Shown piece by piece: positions 47,814-56,541 of a DNA stretch of 64,000 bases. Source of the DNA: Pseudomonadota bacterium. GTDB lineage: Bacteria; Myxococcota_A; UBA796; SXON01. Where the stretch lies: contig SXON01000006.1 in assembly GCA_005778355.1 (NCBI GenBank), positions 25,538-89,537 on the forward strand. Reading direction: 5' to 3'. Position numbers and translations under genes: made by a program. The stretch's first letter is position 1. Every line of letters begins with the position of its first letter. The notes beneath the pieces are model-generated. The model did not search any database. It was not told the origin of the DNA and worked only from the letters and a program-made list of their open reading frames with translations.

Positions 47814-49133
47814 CTAGCCTCTCCCGAAGCCCGCGCGAAGCACCGCGAGTGTGCGCGGATCGATGACGAAGATGTCGTTTCGCCCTGAGACACGCGCGCG
47901 GACCGCGCCATCGGCCTCGGCCTGGCCGAGGAGGAGCTCCCAGGTGCTGCCATCGGCGAGGCGGACCTTCGCGCCGGCCCCACTGGGAACGAAGAGGCCG
48001 TCGGTCGCGACCGAGCGCGCCCGGAGCGTCGCGAGCATGGACACGGCCTCGAGCGCGCCGCGCTGGTCGGCATCGACGTTGGCCGGCTGGGTAACCACCC
48101 ACAGCGAGCTGGCGGCGTTCCACTCCATGCTCACCAGCATCCCGCCTTCCGACCAGCTCATGTTCGTGACCGCGCTTCGGTCGAACCGGGCCATCGTGCG
48201 GTCGCGCAGGGCCTCGACCGGCTGGGTGAAGGCGGAGAAAACCTGACCTGAGGTACGAAACACCTCGCTCCGGCCGCTCACGCGAAGGACCGAGGATTTC
48301 TCGTCGCTGCGCCGCCCGATCACCACGCTCGCCACCGTTCCGTCGCGAGCGGTAAGCTGCACTCGCGCGACCGGATCGCCAAAACCGCCGTCGTAGCTCT
48401 CGTTGTGAAGCTCGCCAGCGCGGGCCCGCACGAGCGCGCGCACCATCAGCTCCACGCCATCGCCGTCGACCGGGAAGTTGGCGCCCTCGAGCGCAAAGGC
48501 CCCAGGCACCTCCTTGCCCTCCACCGTGGTGGACGGGCCACGCCGAAAACGAAGGGTCTCCGCGCCACGTTGCACCGTCATCTCGGCGACTTCTTCGCGC
48601 TCCATCGCGAGGATGCTGCGCTCTCGCCACTCGCCAGCCGGTCGCTCGTAGCGCGCGCGCGTGCCGACGTCGGCACGGTACACCGTCTCGGAGCCGGGCA
48701 GACGCACGAAGGACGCCCCGGGGCCGGCGGTCTTGCCCACGAAGAAGGTGAGCGAGGGCTCGGCGCCACCCGTCCACACGTCGGCGCGCATCGCGTGCTG
48801 GTCGTCCACCCCGTAGGCCTCGAGGTTGCCCTCGTCGAGCTTGAGGTCCATGGCGATGCCGCCGCCCACCTGCTTGAGGAACTCCTTCACCAGCTTGTCG
48901 TCGGCTGGGTAGTCAAGCGGCGCCACGATGCGCCAGTCGGCGCCGTCGCGCTCGAGGGTGAGCACGTTGATCTGGTCGCCAATGGTGATGCGCGTCGCCG
49001 CCTCGGCGGCCACGGCGGGGAGCACAGGCAAGGCCTCGCCCTCCGCCACCGCCTCGCCAAGATCGAGGGCGTTGAGCCCAGCGAGCACCCCGACGAGGCC
49101 CAGCATGGCGAGGCTCTTGCGGGTGAAGGTCAC
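47814..49133 (-). CDS. DUF4340 domain protein of a GldF/GldG-type ABC system
   Basis: A 439-residue protein starting at the GTG that overlaps the upstream stop (GTGA). One N-terminal transmembrane helix (LAMLGLVGVLAGLNAL) is followed by two or three DUF4340 repeats (RITIGDQINVLTLERDGADWRIVAP; ASFVRLPGSETVYRA; SWSEGGMLVSMEWN). DUF4340 proteins normally follow ABC-2 permease and GldG-like genes, as here. The export or assembly function of these systems is poorly defined outside gliding Bacteroidota. Last gene of a six-gene minus-strand series that begins with the DegT aminotransferase. Confidence 0.85.
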   Translation of the reverse strand: MTFTRKSLAMLGLVGVLAGLNALDLGEAVAEGEALPVLPAVAAEAATRITIGDQINVLTLERDGADWRIVAPLDYPADDKLVKEFLKQVGGGIAMDLKLDEGNLEAYGVDDQHAMRADVWTGGAEPSLTFFVGKTAGPGASFVRLPGSETVYRADVGTRARYERPAGEWRERSILAMEREEVAEMTVQRGAETLRFRRGPSTTVEGKEVPGAFALEGANFPVDGDGVELMVRALVRARAGELHNESYDGGFGDPVARVQLTARDGTVASVVIGRRSDEKSSVLRVSGRSEVFRTSGQVFSAFTQPVEALRDRTMARFDRSAVTNMSWSEGGMLVSMEWNAASSLWVVTQPANVDADQRGALEAVSMLATLRARSVATDGLFVPSGAGAKVRLADGSTWELLLGQAEADGAVRARVSGRNDIFVIDPRTLAVLRAGFGRG

Positions 49134-50722
49134 CGGGCCCCCTTGCGACGGGCCCGCACCTGGCGCCAGCCCCCGTAGAGCAAGAGCAGCCCCGGGCCTG
49201 CCGCCAGGTTGAAGCCGCGCCAGGCGCTGCGCTCGCCGGAGGTGGTGGGGCGCATGCTCGCCACGGTGGCGGTCTTGCTGCGAATGCCGACGAGGGCCGT
49301 GTCTTGCACCAGCCAGTCGCACACGTTGAGCATGAAGGTGCTGTTGTTGGCCACCGCGTCGGCGCTCCCCGCCACCAGGAGGCGGGTGTTGGTGCCCTCG
49401 ACGGTGAGCGCGGCGTCGGGCCCAATCCCGTCTTGCTCGTCGGGCACCTCGTCGCTCGGCTCGGGCACCGGGCGGGTCTCGAAGAAGCTGCGCCAGGCGC
49501 CCGTCATCGCCACCGCGAGGTCGAACGGACCCCGCCGTTCGCTCGACAGCATCGCCTCGAACTGCTGGGGATCGAGCTGCTTCAGCCCGTGGATGGCCCC
49601 CGAGGAAGGCGAGGAGCGGGCGAGCACCTCGGCGCGGATGTCGGGCGAGAGATCACTCGCGACTTCCACGGTGCTGGCGAAGGGAAAGAGCATCGACTGC
49701 AGGCCGCCGGTGAGCACCGACTCGCGGGAGAGCGTCGAGGCGCGCACGATGAGCGGGTAGTTGATCTCGCGGGTGCCCGTCTTGTTTCCCACGCGCACGG
49801 GGAAGCGCATCGCGCCGTTCTCCACGCGGTCGATCACGAGGTCGCGGTGGACCTTCACGCCGTAGTGGCCGACCAGGGGCTCGAGCCCGCTGGCCACGCG
49901 CTGGGTGCGCAGGGTGCGCATGTCGGGGCGAATGCTGGTGACGAAAACCGCCGTCGCGCCGCCGCGCATGATGAACTGGTCGATCTGGTAGAGGGCGCGG
50001 TCGGGCAACGTTGACTGCGGCCCGATCAAGAGGAGCGCGTCGATCTCCTCGGCCAGGAGACCGGCCCCGCCAAGCTCCACCGGCACCAGGAAGGCCTTGC
50101 GGCCCACGCCTTCGACCAGGGCCCGCATGGGGCCATCGGGCTTGGAGAGATCGGGCTCGCCGTGGCCGATCGAGTAGGCGATGACGGGCTTGTCTTCCAC
50201 CTTCTGCTGCAAGCGGTGCATGGCGGCGGCGAGGTCGTACTCGAGGGCGGCGAGGTTGGTGAGCGCGGGCAGCACCTCGGTGCGGTCGCCATACACCAGC
50301 ACCGCGCCCATCCACACCGTGCGCAACTCGGCGCGATCTTCCTCGCGGACGGTGTACTGGAGCGGCGTGAGCCCGTACTTCTGGGCCTCCTCGACCAGCG
50401 CCTTGTCGGTGGAGGGATCCACCACCGCCACCTGCATCTTCCCCGCCGAGTAGGCCTGTAGTTCGGCGAGCTTGTCGCGAACTACCTGCTCGTGGTTGTT
50501 GTAGGGCGCCTCGAGCCCGCGCGTGAAGTACACGCGCACCGAGAGCGGGCGCTCGAGCTTGGCGGCGATGGACTTGCTGGCGTCGTCGAGGCTGTGGAGC
50601 CGGTCGCGCGTGAGATCGACGCGGAAGAAGTGATTGGCGATCCAGGCGTTGGCGAGGACCAGGATCACCACCGTGAGCACCATCTGGAGGGTGGCGTTGC
50701 CAAGCAGGGCGCGGCGAGTCAC
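49130..50722 (-). CDS. GldG-like ABC transporter auxiliary protein
   Basis: A 530-residue protein with GTGA overlaps at both ends. An N-terminal transmembrane helix (TVVILVLANAWIANHFF) leads into the family motif RVDLTRDRLHSLDDASKSI, then a periplasmic domain (VYFTRGLEAPYNN, VVDPSTDKALVEEAQKYG, IAYSIGHGEPDL, LLLIGPQSTLPDRALYQIDQF). A C-terminal helix returns it to the membrane (AAGPGLLLLYGG). This is the ABC_transp_aux/GldG architecture. It works with the ABC-2 permease encoded just upstream. No cognate ATPase is encoded in the window. Confidence 0.88.
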   Translation of the reverse strand: MTRRALLGNATLQMVLTVVILVLANAWIANHFFRVDLTRDRLHSLDDASKSIAAKLERPLSVRVYFTRGLEAPYNNHEQVVRDKLAELQAYSAGKMQVAVVDPSTDKALVEEAQKYGLTPLQYTVREEDRAELRTVWMGAVLVYGDRTEVLPALTNLAALEYDLAAAMHRLQQKVEDKPVIAYSIGHGEPDLSKPDGPMRALVEGVGRKAFLVPVELGGAGLLAEEIDALLLIGPQSTLPDRALYQIDQFIMRGGATAVFVTSIRPDMRTLRTQRVASGLEPLVGHYGVKVHRDLVIDRVENGAMRFPVRVGNKTGTREINYPLIVRASTLSRESVLTGGLQSMLFPFASTVEVASDLSPDIRAEVLARSSPSSGAIHGLKQLDPQQFEAMLSSERRGPFDLAVAMTGAWRSFFETRPVPEPSDEVPDEQDGIGPDAALTVEGTNTRLLVAGSADAVANNSTFMLNVCDWLVQDTALVGIRSKTATVASMRPTTSGERSAWRGFNLAAGPGLLLLYGGWRQVRARRKGAR

Positions 50723-51489
50723 GACAAACGCCTCCGCTCGAGGGCGTAGACCGCCACGTGCAGGCCGAGCGCCGCCACGCTGCCGCAGTACACCAGATCA
50801 CGCAGGTCGATCACCCCGCGCGCCAGGTTGTTGAAGTGCGTGTTGAGCGCCAGGAACTGGGCCAGCGGCAAGACGCTCGCTGGCACCTTGTCGAGGAAAG
50901 AGCCGAGCGCGAAGGGGAACAGCGACACCACGAGCGCGCCGAGGAAGGCGACGATCTGGGAGTTGGTGAGCGCGCTGGCCGCCGTTCCGAGCCCGGCGAT
51001 GGCGGCACCCAGCAAGAATAGGCCTAGATAGCCGCACGCGACCTCGCCGGGGTCGAGCCCAGACTCGTTGACCAGTCGCACGAGGAAGTTGCCCGCGCCT
51101 GCGCCCTCGGGCACGCCGAGCACCGCGAGGGTGAGCGCATAGGAGAGTGTGGCGAGGATCCCGATGCCGACGAGCGACACCGCCGCCAGCCACTTGCCGA
51201 GCACCAGCTCGCCCTCGGTGATGGGAAAGGTCGCGAGTAGCTCGATGCTCCCGGTGCGGTATTCCTCGGCAAAGAGCCGCATGGTGATCGCGGGAACGAG
51301 CAGGACCAGGAACAGCGCGCTCCAGAAGAAGACGCTGCGCAAGGACACCACGCCGGTGGCGAAGACGTCGTCGAACCAGAGCGCGAAGCCGCCCACCAGC
51401 ACCGCGTAGATGGTGACGATGACGTAGGCGAGCGGCGAGTCGAAATACGCGCCTAGCTCACGACGCGCGATGGCAAGGACGTTGCGCAC
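50719..51489 (-). CDS. ABC-2 type permease (GldF/NosY-like)
   Basis: A 256-residue protein with a GTG start and six transmembrane helices. Family motifs are RRELGAYFDSPLAYV at the N-terminus and MRLFAEEYRTGSIELLATFPITEGELVLGKWLA after TM2, characteristic of GldF-like permeases. Its usual ATPase partner is absent from this gene cluster. It lies 24 bp after the second radical SAM gene and overlaps the GldG-like gene by 4 bp. Confidence 0.88.
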   Translation of the reverse strand: MRNVLAIARRELGAYFDSPLAYVIVTIYAVLVGGFALWFDDVFATGVVSLRSVFFWSALFLVLLVPAITMRLFAEEYRTGSIELLATFPITEGELVLGKWLAAVSLVGIGILATLSYALTLAVLGVPEGAGAGNFLVRLVNESGLDPGEVACGYLGLFLLGAAIAGLGTAASALTNSQIVAFLGALVVSLFPFALGSFLDKVPASVLPLAQFLALNTHFNNLARGVIDLRDLVYCGSVAALGLHVAVYALERRRLS

Positions 51490-51513
51490 GGGGGGCGGCG
51501 AATAACCCGTCGT

Positions 51514-52689
51514 CTACTTCGCGACGTTGGGGACGATCTCCACCTGGTCGTACTTCGCCCACTTCCGCGCCTCGTCCCACGGCGCCGGATCGGTCACGCG
51601 CTGCTTGAGCGCCATCGTCGAGGCCTCGAAAAAACCCTCGATGGTGCGGAACATGAAGCTGTTGTCGATCCAACACGCCCGCATGCAGCCTTCGCAACTG
51701 CCCGCTTCCAGGAGCCGCTTTCGCTCGTAGGCCGCTGAGTGGAAGTACTCCTCGAAGTCATCGTCGAGGAAGTGCTTGTGCTGGTGCAAGGTGCGGTGGC
51801 AGATGGCAAACTGGCCGTTGGGCGACACGCTGAAGTAGAGCCGTCCCGCATCGCAACCTTCCGCGGGGAAACGACCCGTTTTCAGGTACATCCGGCTCGC
51901 CTCCAGGTACGGCGTGCTGTTGAGGATGGGCCAACCGGCCTTCTTCATCGACAACAACTTCTCGTAGGCGCGGTCGATGCGATCCTGCACGACCTCCGGC
52001 GAGTCGGCCACGTTCACGCCCATCTCGGGGCGGTAGCGAACGAAGCGCCCCTCCCAGTTGCGCACGCCGTCCTTGGGATCGGCGAGCAGCTCGATCGGCA
52101 AGAAGGAGATGTGGAAGCCGATCTCGGCGGCGAACTCCACCATGCTCGGCAGCTCTTCGAGGTTGAGGTTGCTCACCACGCAGTTGATCGAGGGCAGGCC
52201 CTTGGTGCCTTTCACCAGCTGGCCGATGGTGGTCATCGAGCGAACCGCCTCGTCCCAGCTCCCTTCTTTCTCGCAGATGTAGTCGAAGCGCGCCGGGTAG
52301 AGGCTGTCGAGCGAGATCGAGAAGCTGGTCACGCCGTAGTCGACACACTTGCGCAGCCGCGCTTCCGACACGCCCACGCCGTTGGTCAATACCCGGGTGT
52401 TCAGCCCCTGGTCGGCGAAACACTTGGCCGCTTCCTCCAGGTACTCGCAGGCGAAGGGCTCGCCCCCCCCGATGCTGAGCTGCACCACGCCGAGGCGACG
52501 CATCCGCTCGGCCATCTGCTGGATCTGGGGCAACTCCAGCTCTTCCTTACGATTGCCGTAGCGCCAGATGCCGCACATCTTGCAGGTGAGGTTGCAGCGA
52601 TGCGTGATGCCATAATGCGCGTACACTGGCACTTTTCGCGTGAGGAAGCCCTGCGCGACGCGCGCGTAGCTACGTAGATTCATGTTCAT
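51514..52689 (-). CDS. Radical SAM / SPASM-like enzyme (second of a pair)
   Basis: A 391-residue enzyme. The ATG at 52689 overlaps the upstream radical SAM stop (ATGA). The 4Fe-4S motif is Cys32/36/39 in THRCNLTCKMCG. The GGEPF SAM-binding motif (SIGGGEPFACEYLEE) and a TNG motif follow. The C-terminal ~110 residues carry a cysteine set typical of auxiliary-cluster (SPASM/twitch) domains: GCDAGRLYFSVSPNGQFAICH and SCEGCMRACWID. Such enzymes modify peptides, sugars or cofactors. The target is unknown, and no precursor peptide gene is visible. It is coupled to a DegT aminotransferase and another radical SAM gene. Confidence 0.88.
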   Translation of the reverse strand: MNMNLRSYARVAQGFLTRKVPVYAHYGITHRCNLTCKMCGIWRYGNRKEELELPQIQQMAERMRRLGVVQLSIGGGEPFACEYLEEAAKCFADQGLNTRVLTNGVGVSEARLRKCVDYGVTSFSISLDSLYPARFDYICEKEGSWDEAVRSMTTIGQLVKGTKGLPSINCVVSNLNLEELPSMVEFAAEIGFHISFLPIELLADPKDGVRNWEGRFVRYRPEMGVNVADSPEVVQDRIDRAYEKLLSMKKAGWPILNSTPYLEASRMYLKTGRFPAEGCDAGRLYFSVSPNGQFAICHRTLHQHKHFLDDDFEEYFHSAAYERKRLLEAGSCEGCMRACWIDNSFMFRTIEGFFEASTMALKQRVTDPAPWDEARKWAKYDQVEIVPNVAK

Positions 52690-53726
52690 CGTTGAGCTCC
52701 TGCCATGGCGGGCGGCGCGACGCGACGGGTGGCCACACGGGCCACCTCGAGCATCGCCGGCTTGTTGAGGTTGTAAAGAAAACTCGACTCGGTGCAGGCG
52801 GTCGACACGCACGCCCGGCAGTTGTTGTCTCTCAGGCGGGCGAAGGCTGCGTCGAAACCCTCCACCCGCACGTTGCCCACCGGCTCCGCGCCGAGCCTGG
52901 GCACGCAGGCGTACACGCCGCCATCCGCGTCGATCGCGCACGACACCTGCCCCGCCATGCAGGTGAGGTCTTCGTGCGCCGAGGGCGCGCGAAAGGCGTC
53001 GTAGTCGGGCCAGTCGAGCAAGTAGCGCAGGCACTTCTCGCTCATGGCCACCGGCTGTCCCTCGGCGCGCGCCTCGAGCAGGTAGCGGAAGGTACGCCGC
53101 AGCGCACTCGGGTCGGGACGCGCCCGGCGGGCGGCCTTGCTGGCGTTCACGTCGAGCACCGAGAAGGTGGCGTCGAACCCAAGCTCCCGTCCCATCGCGA
53201 GCACGAAGGGCACGTCGTCGAGGTTGTAGCGCGTGAGGACGGTGACGGTACCCACGGTGCGCCCGGCCGCCCGCGCGGCGCGGATGCCGGCCACGGCGCG
53301 GCGGAAGCTCCCCGGCTCCCGGAGGCGGTCGTGCGCGGCCTCCTCGCCATCGAGCGACACCATGAAGCGCGAGGCGGGCAGCTCGTCCACGCGTTCGGGG
53401 AGCGCGTGGCCGTTGGTCTCCACCACCGTCCAGAGGCCGTGGTCGCGACAGCGCCGCACAAAGTCGGGCAGCTCGCGACGCTGCAGGGGCTCGCCGCCCA
53501 CGAAGTTCAGCCGCGTTGCCCCCCGGTCGGCGAGCAGGTCGATGAGCCCGAGGACCTCGCCGGTGCCGAGCTCCTCGCAGGGGGTGCTGGGCGTGCAACA
53601 GTAGGCGCACATCGCGTCGCAACGGCGCGTGACGCACAGCGACACCGCCAAGGGCGCACGGCGCCCAGTCAAACGGAAACGCGCCGCGCCCACGGCCGAC
53701 TTGAGGAGGGCGCGGCTGGCCGTCAC
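52686..53726 (-). CDS. Radical SAM / SPASM-like enzyme (first of a pair)
   Basis: A 346-residue enzyme with a GTG start in a GTGA overlap with the aminotransferase gene. The Fe-S motif is Cys36/40/43 (TRRCDAMCAYC). Other motifs are NFVGGEPLQRRELPDF and VETNGHALPE. The C-terminal extra cysteines are CMAGQVSCAIDADGGVYACVP and CRACVSTAC, a SPASM-like pattern. MoaA/PqqE-type fold. It differs clearly from its downstream neighbour, so the two probably catalyse separate steps of one pathway. Substrate unknown. Confidence 0.88.
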   Translation of the reverse strand: MTASRALLKSAVGAARFRLTGRRAPLAVSLCVTRRCDAMCAYCCTPSTPCEELGTGEVLGLIDLLADRGATRLNFVGGEPLQRRELPDFVRRCRDHGLWTVVETNGHALPERVDELPASRFMVSLDGEEAAHDRLREPGSFRRAVAGIRAARAAGRTVGTVTVLTRYNLDDVPFVLAMGRELGFDATFSVLDVNASKAARRARPDPSALRRTFRYLLEARAEGQPVAMSEKCLRYLLDWPDYDAFRAPSAHEDLTCMAGQVSCAIDADGGVYACVPRLGAEPVGNVRVEGFDAAFARLRDNNCRACVSTACTESSFLYNLNKPAMLEVARVATRRVAPPAMAGAQR

Positions 53727-54973
53727 CCGGCCGCCCGGACCGACTGCCGCACGGCCTCGGCGATGTGGCGCGTGTCCTTCTCGTCCATCCGCGGGTGCAC
53801 GGGGATGTGCAGCTGATCGCGCATGATGGTCGCGGCGTTGGGCTGCGGACGGCGGTACTCCGCGAAGAGCTCGTGATCGGAGCAGTCCGACATGTAGCCG
53901 ACGGTCGTGTCGACGCCGCGCTTACGCAGCTCCGCCATCAGCGCGTCGCGACGCGGATGGTGGATCACGAAGCTCATGTAGATGGGCTCGGCTCCGGCCG
54001 GGTACTCGGGGGTGAGGATCCCATCCACGTTGGCCAGCGCCTCGTCGAGCGCGCGACCATTGCGGATGCGCGCGCCGTTGAGCGCCTCGATGCGCTCGAT
54101 CTGCTTCATGCCCACGGCCGCCTGCACCGCGCGGGGCCGGGCCTTCTGGAACGACGTGGGCACGCCGTCGTAGCGCACCTCCGCCTCGCCGAAACGCTCG
54201 TGGATGGGGTCCTTGCCGAACCGATTGCCAATGACGATCGCCGGGTGAAGGGTCCACGGGTACACGAAGGGATGCGTGGCGAACATCATCGCGAGGCCGG
54301 TGGCGGCCTCCTTCACCGCGCGCTCCTGCGGGCCGTGGGTGGTTGCCTCGATGTCGGCGCGCACCGACGCGGCCACCGCCGGGTCGTTGGTGGTGATCAT
54401 CGCGCCCGACAGCGTGGTGATGTTCTTGGTGAGGCCGAAGGTGTAGTAGGCGGCGTCGCCGAGGTTGCCCACGCGCGAGCCCTTGTAGCGGGCGCCCGTG
54501 CTCTGGGCGCAGTCCTCGATCACCTTGATCCCATGCTTCTTCGCGATCTCCCGGATGGGATCCATGTCGCAGGGGGTGCCGTAGAGGTGGGTGGGCACAA
54601 CCGCCTTGGTGCGCGGGGTGATCGCCGCCTCGAAGGCCGCCGGATCGAGCACGTGCGTGCGCTTGCCCACGTCGGCAAACACCGGCTTGATGCCGACGGC
54701 CGCCGCCATGGACGGGATGGCGAAGTAGGTGAGCGCAGGGATCACCACCTCGTCGCCCGCCCGCAGGCCCATCGCCTTCAAAAGCAGGTAGAACGCGAAC
54801 CGCGCCGAGGGCGTCATCACGCCGAAACGGGCGCCAATGAAGCGCGCGAACGTGCTCTCGAATTCGTGAACTGTCGCGACATCATCAGGCTTCTTGACGA
54901 GCGTCCGCGCGGTGACGAGCGCCTCGGCAGGCGAGAAGGACGGACTGAATCGCGGGATGCGGCCGAAGTACAT
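53723..54973 (-). CDS. DegT/DnrJ/EryC1/StrS-family PLP aminotransferase
   Basis: A 416-residue PLP enzyme. The ATG is preceded by GAGGAG at 6 nt. The predicted PLP lysine is Lys183 (FGLTKNITTLSGAM), the pyridine-nitrogen Asp is in VIEDCAQSTG (Asp154), and GARFGVMTPSARFAFYLLLKA begins the large domain. The family aminates keto-sugars and cyclitols or, less often, dehydrates sugars. A C-terminal stretch (HIPVHPRMDEKDTRHIAEAV) is standard. As the first gene of the coupled series with two radical SAM enzymes, it suggests synthesis of an unusual amino-sugar, aminocyclitol or lipid head group, possibly exported by the GldF/G-like transporter downstream. That pathway is inference. Confidence 0.9.
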   Translation of the reverse strand: MYFGRIPRFSPSFSPAEALVTARTLVKKPDDVATVHEFESTFARFIGARFGVMTPSARFAFYLLLKAMGLRAGDEVVIPALTYFAIPSMAAAVGIKPVFADVGKRTHVLDPAAFEAAITPRTKAVVPTHLYGTPCDMDPIREIAKKHGIKVIEDCAQSTGARYKGSRVGNLGDAAYYTFGLTKNITTLSGAMITTNDPAVAASVRADIEATTHGPQERAVKEAATGLAMMFATHPFVYPWTLHPAIVIGNRFGKDPIHERFGEAEVRYDGVPTSFQKARPRAVQAAVGMKQIERIEALNGARIRNGRALDEALANVDGILTPEYPAGAEPIYMSFVIHHPRRDALMAELRKRGVDTTVGYMSDCSDHELFAEYRRPQPNAATIMRDQLHIPVHPRMDEKDTRHIAEAVRQSVRAAG

Positions 54974-55084
54974 GGTGGACTCCTCAGCGTACAGGGTGAC
55001 AGGGGGGCGCGCGCGTAAGACGGGGTACGCGCCGACGCACCCGGGCCCGGTGCGAGCCTGCGGCGGGGGAGATAGCCGCGGCGC

Positions 55085-55651
55085 ATGGCGGTCCTGCACA
55101 TCCTCACCGTTCCCCACCCGATCCTGGCCAAGAAGTGTCGCCCGGTGGGCCCGGGCGAGTTCGGCGACGACTTGCGACGTTTCGTGAGCGACCTGGCCGA
55201 GACGATGTACGCCGCGCCCGGCGTGGGCCTGGCCGCCCCGCAGGTGGGCGATCTGCGGCGGGTGATCGTGGTCGATCCCGGGAACTCCACGAGCGAGCAA
55301 GACGACGACGGCCGCCCCACCAACCCGCGCTTTCTCGCGCTGGTCAACCCGCAGGTGATCGAGGCGAGCGCCGAGAAGATGGTCTACGAGGAAGGTTGCC
55401 TCTCGGTGCCCGACTTCGAGGAGAACATCGCCCGGCCCCGTCGCGTGCACATCCGCTACCTCGACGAGGGCGGCAAGCCGCACCAGAAGTGGTTCGAGGG
55501 CTACGACGCCATCGTCGTGCAGCACGAGATGGACCACCTCGAGGGCACCGTGATTCTCGACCGGGTGTCGCGCATGAAGAAGGGGCGCTACCTGCAGAAG
55601 CGTCAGCGCGTGAAGGTGCGCATCGACGGGACGAGCGAGTACGACGGATGA
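55085..55651 (+). CDS. def: Peptide deformylase
   Basis: A 188-residue metalloenzyme that removes the N-formyl group from nascent proteins. The three family motifs are present: GVGLAAPQVG (res 47-56), EGCLSVP with metal ligand Cys105, and QHEMDHLEG with His147, Glu148 and His151. An insert of ~10 acidic residues (TSEQDDDGRPTN) after the second strand and a basic C-terminal tail are slightly unusual. It overlaps fmt by 4 bp (ATGA), the common def-fmt arrangement. Confidence 0.97.
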   Translation: MAVLHILTVPHPILAKKCRPVGPGEFGDDLRRFVSDLAETMYAAPGVGLAAPQVGDLRRVIVVDPGNSTSEQDDDGRPTNPRFLALVNPQVIEASAEKMVYEEGCLSVPDFEENIARPRRVHIRYLDEGGKPHQKWFEGYDAIVVQHEMDHLEGTVILDRVSRMKKGRYLQKRQRVKVRIDGTSEYDG

Positions 55652-56541
55652 GGGTGGTCTTCCTCGGCACCCCACACTTCTCGGTGCCGACGCTCGACGC
55701 GCTGCATCGCGCCGGGCACGAGCTGTGCGCGGTGGTGGCGCAGCCCGACAAGCCCGTGGGACGCGGCCAGGCGATGGCCTCGCCGCCCACCGTGGAGCGG
55801 GCCCGGCAGCTCGGCGTGCCGGTGTTCCAGCCCACGAAGCTCAAGTCCGGGGATTTTCCCGCGCAGTTCGCGGCGCTCGGCGCCGAGGTGGGCGTGGTGG
55901 TGGCCTACGGGCGCATCCTGCCGCTGGCGCTGCTCACGGCCCCCCAGCGGGGCTGCATCAACGTGCACGCCTCCCTCCTGCCACGTTGGCGCGGCGCGGC
56001 GCCGATCCAGTGGTCGGTGCTCGCGGGCGACCCCGAGACCGGCATCACCACGATGCAGATGGCCGAGGGCCTCGACACCGGCGACATCCTCCTCCAAGCG
56101 CACACACCCATCGCTCACGACGAGACCGCCGGGCAACTTCACGACCGCCTCGCGCCCATGGGGGCAGCGCTACTGGTGGAAACGCTGGCACGGCTCGACG
56201 GCATCGTGCCGCAGAAACAGACGGAAGAAGGCGTGACGTACGCGAAGATGCTGGCGCGCGAGATGTCGGTCATCGACTGGACTCGGCCGGCCATGGACCT
56301 CGACCGCCAGGTGCGGGGGCTCTCCCCCTGGCCGGGGACGATCACCGGCAGCCTCAAGGTCCTGCGCGCTCGACCGGTTCTCGGCTCGGGCCAGCCCGGC
56401 TCGCTGCTCGACGGCGCCCGCGTGGCCTGCGGCGAAGGCGCCCTCGAGCTCCTCGAGGTGCAGGCCCCCGGGAAGAAGCCGGTGAGCGGTCGCGACTGGA
56501 TGAACGGCGCGCGCCTACGCCCCGGCGACCGGATCCCCTAG
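55648..56541 (+). CDS. fmt: Methionyl-tRNA formyltransferase
   Basis: A 297-residue enzyme that formylates initiator Met-tRNA using 10-formyl-THF. The N-terminus MRVVFLGTPHFSVPTL is typical, and the catalytic residues Asn105, His107 and Asp144 lie in CINVHASLLPRWRGAAPIQ and EGLDTGDIL. A C-terminal tRNA-binding domain follows (~res 205-297). It starts at an ATGA overlap with def. The last 27 bp overlap the 3' end of the convergent ABC ATPase gene. Confidence 0.97.
   Translation: MRVVFLGTPHFSVPTLDALHRAGHELCAVVAQPDKPVGRGQAMASPPTVERARQLGVPVFQPTKLKSGDFPAQFAALGAEVGVVVAYGRILPLALLTAPQRGCINVHASLLPRWRGAAPIQWSVLAGDPETGITTMQMAEGLDTGDILLQAHTPIAHDETAGQLHDRLAPMGAALLVETLARLDGIVPQKQTEEGVTYAKMLAREMSVIDWTRPAMDLDRQVRGLSPWPGTITGSLKVLRARPVLGSGQPGSLLDGARVACGEGALELLEVQAPGKKPVSGRDWMNGARLRPGDRIP

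Noticed and set aside
53641..55100. RiPP precursor peptide near the radical SAM genes
   Set aside because: No short frame with a ribosome site and a leader/core-like sequence was seen in the gaps at 51490-51513 or 54974-55084.
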